Part shown: positions 1 through 11,596 of the stretch, in pieces
Position numbering within the stretch: position 1 is the stretch's first letter
Layout: every line of letters starts with the position of its first letter
NCBI GenBank assembly: GCA_021904315.1
Contig: CM038908.1
Coordinates: forward strand, 34,276,001 to 34,340,000
DNA length: 64,000 nucleotides
Source of the DNA: Sphagnum magellanicum
Taxonomy: Eukaryota > Streptophyta > Sphagnopsida > Sphagnales > Sphagnaceae
Reading direction: 5' to 3'
The notes under the pieces: model-generated
Seen by the model: the letters and a program-made list of their open reading frames with translations, nothing else
The model's database searches: none
What the model was told of the DNA's origin: nothing
Position numbers and translations under genes: made by a program

Positions 1-479
1 TTAATGACATAAAATCTATTTATTAAAAATATATATAAAACCCTAATAATCTTTGAATCCAATGCAATTCCAAAAACCTCTAATTGAACTTGTTGGAATC
101 AAAACACACATTAGTTGTTTATACTTTTTAAAAACCTTGAAAATTGTGTAACTGATTTAGAATTAATACTTGGAATTGTGAAAACTTCCATTTCCAAATT
201 CTTCAAATTTTGGAACTGATTTATGTTGTTGACATGAAAATTCAGACCAATTATTGCCATCATAGGGCCCTTAAGGTTTTCCACATGCCATACCAGTGAA
301 AAGAATCATGGCATGGCATGGTATGGTGGTGGATGAATGAAAAATAGTTGGGAATAAAGACTTCCTTTCACCATTTATTAGCTCTATTGTTTTGTCAAAG
401 AAAAAATGAATTAATATATTATTTTGGAAATCAATTTCAGTCTTAGCATTAGGCTAAGGTCAAGGGTTTAAAGAACCGG
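1..479. other. AT-rich intergenic DNA
   Basis: No coding potential or clear repeat is seen. The stretch is AT-rich with short A and T runs, and contains a run of overlapping ATGGC steps around 309-327. It is probably intergenic sequence upstream of the hairpin-rich block. Confidence 0.5.
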
Positions 480-1286
480 AGGTTTTCATCAAGGAACCAG
501 CAGTTCAAAGAAGATGATTTGACCGGGGCTTGGGTATGTTGAGAACCGTGGTCGATACACTTTGCAATGGGTATGTTTCGAGAACACGGAGGGCCGCGGA
601 GGGACGTCTAGAGAGAGAACCGGCAGTGACCCGAGGCCAGGCCTGATAACCGACCAACAGCGCAATCGAGCCGGTTCGGGAGACCGGCGATACTCGACGG
701 ATGTAACTTTAAAGCCCGGTCAGCAACCCGCGGCGGGTAAATTGCTAAAAATGACCGTGGGACACCGCCAGCCGTTAGCTACGGGCTGTTACCGTGATCC
801 TCTCCGAATTTACCGCAGTCACATTCTCACAGAACGACGTGGTAAAAAAAACATGGCTTCGAGATCTATTAACCCTAGGGGAAAAAACTAGGAAATCCAT
901 AATAGACAGATATTTTACCAGTGAGATTAAAAACAAGCCATTGGGTATGAAACATATTTACCCATGGGTAGTAGTAAACCACTGCTCGGTGGTCTTTTTA
1001 CCCGTGATCGGGTAACGAGCGAAGAATCATGGTCGGCGATCTTTTCACCCGTCACGTTAGGGGAAAGACGACGGGTAAAAAATCACTGCTTGCCATTAGA
1101 GACGTTTTACGCCTCTGGTAAATCCACCAAAACAGATATAGTTAACCATGAGAGGTAAATAAAAACCGGTTAAAATGTAATTTACCGCTTGTGCCATAAA
1201 ACATTGCTTCGCGATATTGTTAGGTACCTACCTATTGTTGGGTACCTACCTACCTCTTGGGTTAGTTACCTAATAAGCTAATTATG
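480..1286. repeat. GC-richer, hairpin-dense stretch
   Basis: Base composition changes sharply to GC-richer sequence with many short palindromes built on GGTA/TACC. Examples are TACCCATGGGTA at 959-970, a stem TTACCCG/CGGGTAA at 998-1015 with a 4-base loop, and repeated GGTACCTACC at about 1222-1254. Short open frames exist but none resembles a protein. It may be a decayed mobile element or a structured non-coding region; neither can be shown. Confidence 0.4.
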
Positions 1287-1289
1287 TTA

Positions 1290-1673
1290 GAGCACCTCCA
1301 CCGGTACTCCGTATGTCACTCTGGATAATAAAAATAAATGTTGAAGTGTCGCTGTTTTTTTGGGCAACCCCACCAATAAAACTGTAAATAAAACTGTAAC
1401 TAGAACTGCATATGCGTGGGAACTACTAATCGCAAACCACGTGGACCAAATCATTATGATCGACCAATCAAAAATACTGAGTGGCAGTTAGGTCCAATTT
1501 ATTACACTCTTTTTTGGAGGTGCACAACTGCGTTGCGCCTTTTACCAGTCACGGCAAGCTTCACGAATTTGGTGCAGAAAAACGAATTTCCTGAGCTAAA
1601 CCCACACATTTTGACTTTTTCACAATAAATTTTACTGTCTGGAGTCACATACTAAGCACCGGTGGAGGTGCTC
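1290..1673. mobile_element. PIF/Harbinger-type MITE (384 bp)
   Basis: The two ends are inverted copies of each other: GAGCACCTCCACCGGT at 1290 and its complement ending at 1673. Similarity continues inward for about 45 bp with mismatches. TTA lies directly outside both ends (1287-1289 and 1674-1676), the target duplication known for PIF/Harbinger elements. There is no transposase frame, so it is non-autonomous. A related end occurs at 29120-29167. Confidence 0.8.
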
Positions 1674-1676
1674 TTA

Positions 1677-2291
1677 CTCTCGGCTGACTAAGGTGAAAAG
1701 TAAAAAAACTTAGTTGTAGAGGATGTTGTGGTTCGTTTGAGAGGCCGGTAAATTATCTGCTACGTAGTAAATAGGGCACTACCGTGTACCGTCTCTCAAC
1801 GCTCGTCGATTGTCTGTCTGTGTGTGAAATGCGTTTTCAGAAGCTCTGTGGCGATGGTGAACGTGGTTGCCATGGCCGGAGCTGCTTGCGTTTCTCTGCG
1901 CAATTGCGTGTCTCTCACTGCGTGCCCCTGTGATTCGAAGTACTGATCTCCAACAGAACTTCCTCTTGTCCCAGAATTGATTTTTTTTTTGGAGAATTGG
2001 GTCAAGAATTGCACCTTCTCACTAGTGTTTTTGTTGTTTTGTTTTTTTGGTTGAGGACAGTGAGTTGGGTTCTTGAGGAGTTGATTTCAGAGCTTTTCCG
2101 TTTTGATAAGGGGAAATGTATTGGGTTTTTTAAGGAGGAGGAGATTTGAGAACTTTCACAATACGTACTGCGTGAGTTTGTGGAATTGCTTTTCTATGAC
2201 AAGTTTTGGAGAGGAGAAGTAGTAGAGTCCTTTTGGTTTTGTTACTGTACCGAGAGAGGGAAGGGGCAGCGGGCGGAGGGAGGAGGATACG
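1677..2291 (+). promoter_or_regulatory. PEX5 upstream region and probable 5' UTR
   Basis: This is the non-coding stretch between the MITE and the PEX5 start codon. It becomes G/T-rich and purine-rich towards the ATG, as plant leaders often are. No TATA box can be placed with confidence, and the transcription start is not visible. The MITE inserted just upstream may form part of the distal promoter. Confidence 0.4.
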
Positions 2292-5200
2292 ATGGCGTTG
2301 CGGGATCTAGTGATGGGGGGATCCGGCTGCGCAGTGCCGGGTTCTGATGGCTCATCTTCTTCCAATCCCCTGGGAGGACTTGCCGATTCCATCTTGGGAT
2401 CCGCGTCCAAGTCACAGGCTTGTTGCCAGCCCCCCTTGCACCATGTTTTGTTCTGTAATTTCTTCAGTTTCTCGTATCAGCATTACCTTGCTGTCTTCTA
2501 GGGTTGAAGCTGGGCTTTGGAATGCAAAGAGGGCGACCTGTTTTGGTGTGTTGACATAGCTTTGCAATGAACAGGAGAGGCTTAGGGAGATGCCCGGATT
2601 GGCAGGCCCAGGCCAACAAAACGGACCACAGTTAGGCCCTACAGGCCCTCTCACATCCCTGCCCGGCTCTGAGCTTGATTTTGGCCAGGGTTCCCAACAA
2701 GCCCAGGTATTTCTTCCCCAGGTTTCGTCTTGTTGTCGTGCAAGTCAAATCTGGAAGCAAATCCCAGAGTTAGGAATTCTTATCACGGTCTTGAAGCTGT
2801 AGCTGAAGCTGGAAGTTGAGGGTGGAAGAAAGTGGCGAGCATGTCAGATCATCTGCATCAATTCATTGTTAAGGGTTTAGTACATTTGTACTTTTATTCT
2901 TCTTTTGCCAGTTTTCTGGTATTCATACTCAATGCAATTGTGAGTGTGACTGCAGAGAACTTCAAGAATTCTGCCTTCTTTGGTTCTCAGAATGCCCTTT
3001 TGAATGTACCCTCAAATTAGGGTTCCTGATTTCCTATTCTCAGACTTGACTATCAGAAGCTTTTTGGTTTGAAGATTTCAGGGTTGCAGAAAATTTGGTG
3101 ATTTCAGCTGTGGAGCTGAAACTCACAAAATGTATAGTCAGCTGAATTGTTGGGCTCATGCATGCAGAGTGTTTTGTCTGCAGGTGCCAACAGACTTCCT
3201 TGGGGGATTTCAGGTGGGTGACTCTCGAGAGTTTGTGAATGCTTGGAACCAGGCTCTTGATAGGCGGCTCCCACCACCTCCTCAACTACCTGCACTTGCT
3301 CGAAATTCTGAAGGTGATCTTTTTCAGGAATTTGAGGGCATTTACAGACAAGAGCCTGGCCCTACTGGTCTTCCACCTGTTTTGGATGGTCAGTAAATAC
3401 ACTTAACTTTTTCAACCTTCTTTGTTCAGTGTTGGCATTGTTGTCATTTGGAAAGCAACTTTGCATTGTAAAGTATATGCCATTCCAGTAAGAAAACTAT
3501 TTACAGCTGTTCTGATGGATTTAGACTCTCAGATCCACTCTTTGCCTGTCTTTCTTGATGGTCCCTCCAACTCAATATTATCTTTGAGATTTCTTTGCAT
3601 ATCTGTATGTGTCCATGCAGCTCCACCCCAGCATGTTCTTTCAGGGTTTCTTCACTCCTTTTTGGACAGCAGTCGCACCAATGCACCTTTCCCTGCCGTC
3701 AGACTGCCAGAGCTTGGTCTCTCACAGACAGACAAAGGTCGCATCCGTGACCGTAGCAGTATAATGGGGCGTCATATCTTTGCAGACAGGGGTGATGCTT
3801 TTGCAGATTCCCAGGTATTTTCCATCCTCTGCTTCTAGGTATTGGATACCCTCTGGGTTTTGGAATACTTCAAACACACCAGAGTGACCTGCAGTTCATA
3901 TCCCGAAGCTTTTGTTTGAACAATGTAGTCAATTTGCAAAATTCATTGAGCAATGTAGCCAACTTGCAAAACTCATTGACCAAAAGCCACTTGGGTTGGT
4001 GACTAAGAATCCATGCAAGTAATTGTAGCTTGCTTGAAACTGTTGAAGGACCTTAATACCAATGTCAATACAATTATGCACTGTGACATGAGCATTCTGT
4101 ACATTACAGGTGAATGCTCTTTTGCAATCGTTGGATATAGAAGGCAATCTTCGAACTCAGGGACCTCTAGCTGGTCAGCTCTCAGAATTTGAGCAATTAT
4201 GGAAGGAGGGGTATGCTCAGAGCACTCCTGTGCGGCAACAACAGATTGGACCACCATCCCCTGTTCCTCTTGCAGACCAGTGGGCTGATGATTTTCACAG
4301 CCAATATGGCCACCAAATTGCACCTGTTAGCTGGGCAGATGAGTTCCACAATCAGCAGGATGGTGATCAATGGGCTCAGCAATTTCAACAGGTTCCTCTT
4401 TATATTTGAGCAATGTCAGTGGTGAAGAAATTAGGCAGCACTTGAGGATTGGATCATTGTCTATTGTAACATCTGAAGTAAATTTGGTAGGTCTAAACTA
4501 CTAGACAGGTTTAGACAAAAGCAAACATATTGTGAGGATTTCTGGGAACTAACATACTTCTGTTGGGACATTTTTCAGCAACAAGGCCAGATGGCAGCAA
4601 GGGGGCGACTGGGTCGTGGGGAAATGGGCAATTTGGGTGCAATGGAGCAGACACATGCTCTTGTTCAAACTCTCTCTCAGAATCAAGATCCCAAGTTTCA
4701 GGTTTGGTCTTCAGGATACTTTCACTGTTAAGGAATACCTTTACTGGACCTGATGTGTAAGTCCAATCTGATGTTGTTTTTTCTCTGAGTTAGGAGAAAC
4801 AAATTGGCTGTATCCTTTTACATTCTCAATAGTATGGAAGGCATGGGTTTCCTTCCACCAACCACTGTAATGTGTTTCCTTGAACAGAATTCCAAGTTTC
4901 TACAGTTTGTGTCAAAGATGAGCAGAGGAGAACTTATAGTGGATGACAACCAGGTGAAGCCTGGTGTTGCCAACCCTGTCTCAGATACCTGGGCTGATGA
5001 ATTTCAACAGCAGCATCCTGCTCCACCAGAAACTTGGGCTGCTGAATTCACAGCTGGAGAGGTTTCATTTCTCTCTTTTACTTATTGAGGCTTACATGGT
5101 TTTAGTTGCTATAGCTTGTGGTTATGATTGTTGTGGGAGTCAGACGAGTTTCCAGTATCTAAGTTTCACAGTTTGCACTTGATTTCATTGATGATGAGTC

Positions 5201-8010
5201 TAGCATCCGGTCTGAATGGTTGTTAAATGAGTGAAAGACTATCCAGTTTCGTTCCTGATCCAAACCAAAGGATGTTTATAAGACTTCATTTTCTGCTTGC
5301 ACAGCATATGCATCGCGGGGACACTTGGGCTGAGGATTTTGGGAGGACAAGGCATGAGGCTGCATCAACCAGTGATTGGGTTGATGAATTCTCTAAACTG
5401 GGAGTGAAAGATTGGGCTGATGAGTTTGGGGACCAAATGGCTAAGGGATCCTTCGACAATGAATCAAATTCTAGTTGGTTAGACTCGTATGACAAGTAGG
5501 GTCCTCTCTCCTGATTCAATGATCATTTAGTTGAATATTGGTGAATTATTGTTATTCATTCAAGAGGTTCTCAGGAGATCCATTGTTCCTTGCTGAAGTT
5601 TCTGCAGTTAGGGTTTAGGGGAGGGTTGTTCAATTGGTGCAGGTTTGGTTGTTCATTTGAAATTGGAGGAACTCTGCTTCACTTGGTGTTTTAGAATTAC
5701 TTAGCAGGGGTACTAATAATTTTCTGGTGATGTAGATTTGTGGAGGAGCAAGTAAAGGGAGAGCAGAGGGTAGCAGCATCATCCAGGTTTGTGTACCAAT
5801 TTGCAGATCAAAATCCATATGTGGGTCATCCCTATCCACTGAAGGAGGGCCAAGAACTATTTAGGAGAGGATTGCTAAGTGAGGCTGTTCTGGCCTTGGA
5901 AGCTGAGGTGCTGAAGAATCCTGACAATCCTGAAGGCTGGCGCTTACTGGGCATTACCCATGCTGAGAATGATGATGATCGGCAGGTGTGTTGCCATCAG
6001 TATTCTATGTTGCTATCTAGTTGTTTTATCTGCTTATTATGAGAGGATGTCACAAGGGTACAACATTTTCTTCTCTCTACTTGATGATTACAAATTCAGT
6101 GACAGCAGTGATTGAGGCTTCTACTCAAAGGCAGGATATGTCACAGTGCGTGGGCATTTCCAGTTTCCATGAAGCACTATTACAGTTGGCAGGAGTGTGT
6201 TGCTGATAGTCTTTAGGTTGCTGAGTGTTTGTGAAGGTGAACTGCTCCTCATTCATGGCTTCTTGTTGGGTGTAGGCAATTGCATCCATGGTAAAAGCAA
6301 GGGATGCTGATCCTTCAAACTTGGAGGTCCTGCTTGCCCTTGGTGTCAGCCACACGAATGGTTTGTCTCATCCTTTTCTCTCCTCCCCTCAGTTGGCTGG
6401 CTATATTAGCTATGAATGGACATTTTTCAATCGCTTTCTTTCTGCAACATGGTAGCTGGTTCGCTACTCAGAAGCTTAAGGCCTGCAAAGTCTTGTGAAG
6501 TCTCATATCTCTCTCTGGGTACCATGGCCATTGTGGTTCCAAAGGACAATATAAGTACTTTCTTCTGGTTGTCTTTCATGCACATTCTGTGGTCATCAAT
6601 TCTCATAGCCTATTGGCATGTGCTGTTCATGGTGACACCTGAATTGTGAAAGTATCAATAGGTTAGTTGATATACAAGGCTGGTATTTACAGAGTTGGAG
6701 CAGGAAGAAGCTTTGCAGTATTTGAGAGGATGGTTACAGCACCATCCCAAGTATGGGATGCTGGTTCCTCATGATGCTGTGGATCGCCTTAACCATACAG
6801 AGGTGAGAATACTCAGTTCCTGTCTCATAATTACATCCATCTTGGACAAAATGAAATTGCATCTGATGTTTGGCTGCTTCAATTGATAGGTAGCATGGTA
6901 TCTCAGGAAATGTAATCATTGCATACTCTGTCTTGTTTGTCATCATATGGGCTGGAACTGATGAGGAAGGGTGTCCTTGAATGGAATTCTATGTAGGTTG
7001 CTAATCTGTTCAATGAGGCAGCACAAATGATGCCAGAGGATGGGGATGTGCACACAGTGTTAGGAGTGCTTTACAATCTCTCCCGTGACTATGAGAAAGC
7101 AATTACATCATTTGAAACAGCCCTAAAGCTGAAGCCTCGTGATTATTCCCTGTGGAATAAGCTTGGTGCCACACAAGCCAACAGTGCCCGTAGTGCCGAT
7201 GCTATTTATGCCTACCAAGAGGTCAGTCGTCCAACATACTCTCATTCAGTTTTTTGTCTGCTAGGAGATTTTCTTTCCTGCATGTTGGTCTGTGGACTGG
7301 ATGTCAATCCCAATATTGCATCATGTGAGAATTCATGTAATTGAAACATTGAGGTATTCCTGACAGATGGAGTTTTAGGTCACTAGGCCATATGGTGGTT
7401 GATTAAAACACAGGGTTTGGTATTAATAATTCTGAAAGGGTCTGTGGGTGTGCTTGCAGGCACTGGATTTAAAGCCTAACTATGTGCGAGCATGGTCTAA
7501 CATGGGCATTGGCTATGCAAATCAGGTAAATTTCTTCAGTTTTGTGCATAAATGAATTGACTTTGTGCCAATTACTGAACTTACATTTCAGACAAACGAA
7601 GGGAATTGTGTGGCCTTAGTACTATTACTTATTCTGCGGAACCAAAAAATTGGTGGCAGGGTCAATACAAGGAGTCTATTCGATATTATATTCGGGCCTT
7701 GGCTATGAATCCCAAAGCAGATCATGCTTGGCAATACCTACGTATCTCACTCAGGTATATGTGTTTCACACTGCAACTGGTTCAGAAGTTTGCAGTTCAC
7801 CACAATTCCTTGCATTTATATGCCCAGATTAGAACACCTGATTTCTCAATTTGGAGCCCTGTGCATTGCATGCTTGCCTTGTTCATTTGATCAGATTCTG
7901 TGTCTGAGGTTATCTGTAAATTGTTTTGCAGTTGTGCATCACGATCTGATTTGATTGATGCTTGCGACAAGCACGACCTGGAATTACTTCAAAAGGAGTA
8001 TCCTCTCTGA
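2292..8010 (+). CDS. PEX5: Peroxisomal targeting signal 1 receptor PEX5 (15 exons, 778 aa)
   Basis: Cycling receptor that binds PTS1 cargo in the cytosol and docks at the peroxisome membrane. Exons: 2292-2417, 2575-2706, 3184-3388, 3621-3814, 4110-4391, 4579-4701, 4888-5061, 5305-5495, 5736-5985, 6276-6360, 6693-6802, 6997-7221, 7460-7525, 7660-7754, 7932-8010; phases close exactly. The N-terminus MALRDLVMGGSGCAVPG carries the conserved Cys (residue 13) used for receptor ubiquitination in the family. Residues about 158-229 match the PEX7-binding box of plant PEX5 (LGLSQTDK, RDRSSIM). Ten WxxxF/Y motifs lie at 250, 277, 294, 307, 389, 404, 420, 437, 449 and 470; these bind PEX14/PEX13 in the family. 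TPR repeats fill about 505-755 (LWNKLGATQAN, NPKADHAWQYL). Arabidopsis PEX5 is 728 aa. Intron 1 appears to use a GC donor (CAG|GCTTGT); the others are GT-AG. Start chosen by N-terminal match. Confidence 0.97.
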
Positions 8011-9482
8011 TTCATCACCATGCGTGCATGTGCCACAGCATCTTTTTGCACACAAATTTGTGTGTAGATGGGCTGCCTACACATCTTACCACATTAGAAG
8101 GTACCAACCTTGGTAAGGCTTGCACTGTTTATGCCCTAGGGGCATAAGAAATCCCAATTCTAATTTTTTTCCTGTGCTATGAACTGTTCTTTCATGGTGA
8201 CCAACAAGAGTCATCATTGTCTTCCCACAGTGTCTTGCATTGGCAGTCCAACAAAAATTGTTTTGTTTGGAAGATTTCTCCATACAAAATTCTTAGGGGT
8301 TTGCATACTTTGAAGATGGTCTAGTGTCAAGGGTTTTGCCAAACTACTGGCAGGTGAGATAAACAGTTTTGACCATATAGTTTGGGTTCTGTGATATACA
8401 ACATGGTGAGGTAAACATCATTGCCATGCTGTCCAAAACAGTACAGCTTATTACTGTATCCCATAGGCACTTCAACTCTGCTAACATTTGAGTTCAGAAA
8501 GAATGGAGGGATAGAACCTCCTTATATTGAGTCACAGCTTATGGCTCACAGTTTATTCATCTGGCGTGACCACCAAGAGAATGCATATTTGCCAAGAGAA
8601 TCATTTGGGGAGTAGCCTTAAGTGTGGTCAGTAACAATATTCTCTATGGCTGCAAACACCATGCTCCTTTTGCTTGAAGCATACATTGTGAGATCCACCT
8701 CTTCTGACAGCAAACACAATAAATACAGTACTCAGTTTTCCTCATGGAGCTGAAATACAAAAAATTATATATAACTAGGGGAGAAAGTTCCATTGTCATC
8801 ACTTTAAACACAAGTGCAGACTATGCAAGGATGAGGCAAAATTTACTTGAAGACTTCTGGTTTTATGTGAAGACAAGTACCATTTTTCAATTGCCAAGGG
8901 ATGTGAAAGTCTCTCTGGAGTTTGGTTGCTCCTGGCCTTGATAGATCTTTGCATTCTCCATATCCCACCTCATATCTTCTTGCCATGTATCTGTCCAATG
9001 GTCACATACTCTTTTGTGCCTTGTGCACACACCACAACCAGCCATGACCACTAAGATCTCCCAAATAAAGTTCACCTGCAAGTAGTGCAGCAGCAGCTTC
9101 AGACTCTCCAAAAACATTAGAACCTCAAGTGGTGTTGATAAGCTGTAAGGAAATTTGGAAACAAACATACTGGACCCTGGCTGGGTCGCTCTTTGTGTTT
9201 GGAAACAAGTCATGCGGACAGAAAGCTACTAAATGGTAATGACAAACCTGCAAACACGCAAAAGAATAACAACAAATGAAACCCCTATAGCATCATCCCT
9301 CTGCCCTACTAATCCTACGCTTGTTGGTCTCCGAGAATTGCTCCCGCATTTTCGCTAATCTCGTCTACTTAAAACAAGCCAGTTGCACTCACACAATCCC
9401 TGGACAGAAAACCTAAGCACTCATTACCAGCAAAACAACCGGATTGCCATCTGGTACAAATACAAAGACGAGCAATCCAAAC
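8011..9482. other. Intergenic, includes PEX5 3' UTR
   Basis: The first few hundred bases should hold the PEX5 3' UTR, though no poly(A) signal can be assigned. Short frames on both strands do not match known proteins and lack coding-like composition. The upper part would be the first intron of the LUC7-like fragment on the minus strand if that were a working gene, but no later LUC7 exons are found here. Confidence 0.45.
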
Positions 9483-9580
9483 CTGAGGGTCGTCAAACTG
9501 CAACTTCTTCTTTTTTTGCTGGTCAAAAGGAAGGTCCCGATCCTTCCCCATAAGCTATCCAGTAGCGCCTTAGGATCCAT
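9483..9580 (-). pseudogene. LUC7-like first-exon remnant (weak)
   Basis: On the minus strand a start at 9580 reads MDPKALLDSL, and the next frame, beginning at 9551, reads MGKDRDLPFDQQKKKKLQFD. Together they resemble the N-terminus of LUC7-like U1 snRNP proteins (a conserved LLDxLMG block), but they lie in different frames, so one base appears lost near 9551. A splice-donor-like CAG|GTTTGG follows at 9482. No zinc-finger exons are found downstream. It sits head-to-head with RPL26 across a telo-box-containing stretch. It may be a pseudogene, a sequencing error in a real exon, or chance. Confidence 0.3.
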
Positions 9581-10187
9581 CTCCTCCTCCTCCTCCTCAC
9601 TCTCCTCTCCTCCTCTTTTCGTCTGTCTCTCGTCCAAACCCTCAATTGCCTACTAATCGCAGGATTCAATGAAACCCTCAACACAATATAGCTTCAACCA
9701 TTGCTAGAAAGCTTAAGAACCACGGAAACACACACAACGGCAATCACGCCAAATAGAAACCTCCATCTGTTATTCCCTTCCTCTCTCTCTCCACGCAAAA
9801 ACACGGACGCAACAACAACAGCAAGAGAAGAAGCCGGTGGGACGCAAACCCTAATCCTATAGATTAATTAGCGCTCCTAACCCCAATTAGAGAAATTAAT
9901 TAGCTCTTCTAGCACTAATCACTGAGATTAGAGCCCCTAATCAGAGGCACTAATCCAACAGAATTCTCATAATTCTCATCTCGATGATGCTTTGGACGTT
10001 TCAGGATTGGGATGAACAGTTACTTTCTGTTCATCCGATGAAATTAGGGTTTGGTGGTATTCTGGGAAACCCTAAGGTTCAGGGGAGGCGATGTTTGCAG
10101 CTCTCTTTTGACTTGCGCAGCTCCAGGTGCAGGAGCCGCTGCTTCTCTTCTTTCTCTTCTTCGTCACCGTTCGCGGTACCAGCAGCC
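9581..10187 (+). promoter_or_regulatory. RPL26 promoter/leader with three telo-boxes
   Basis: AAACCCTAA occurs at 9846-9854 and 10067-10075, and its complement TTAGGGTTT at 10044-10052. Telo-boxes are known promoter elements of plant translation-machinery genes. The region also has C/T-rich tracts (about 9580-9620, 9770-9795, 10140-10165) and several short repeats of an ATTAG/CTAAT type between 9860 and 9957. It may serve as a divergent promoter if the minus-strand LUC7-like exon is transcribed. Confidence 0.65.

Positions 10188-11596
<1,409 letters not shown>

Noticed and set aside
3422-3838. Extended 138-codon frame around PEX5 exon 4
   Set aside because: Only 3621-3814 is exon; the rest is intron read-through.
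8887-9213. Continuation exons of the LUC7-like fragment on the minus strand
   Set aside because: A short run slightly resembles the LUC7 second zinc finger, but the key Cys/His spacing is missing and frames do not connect.
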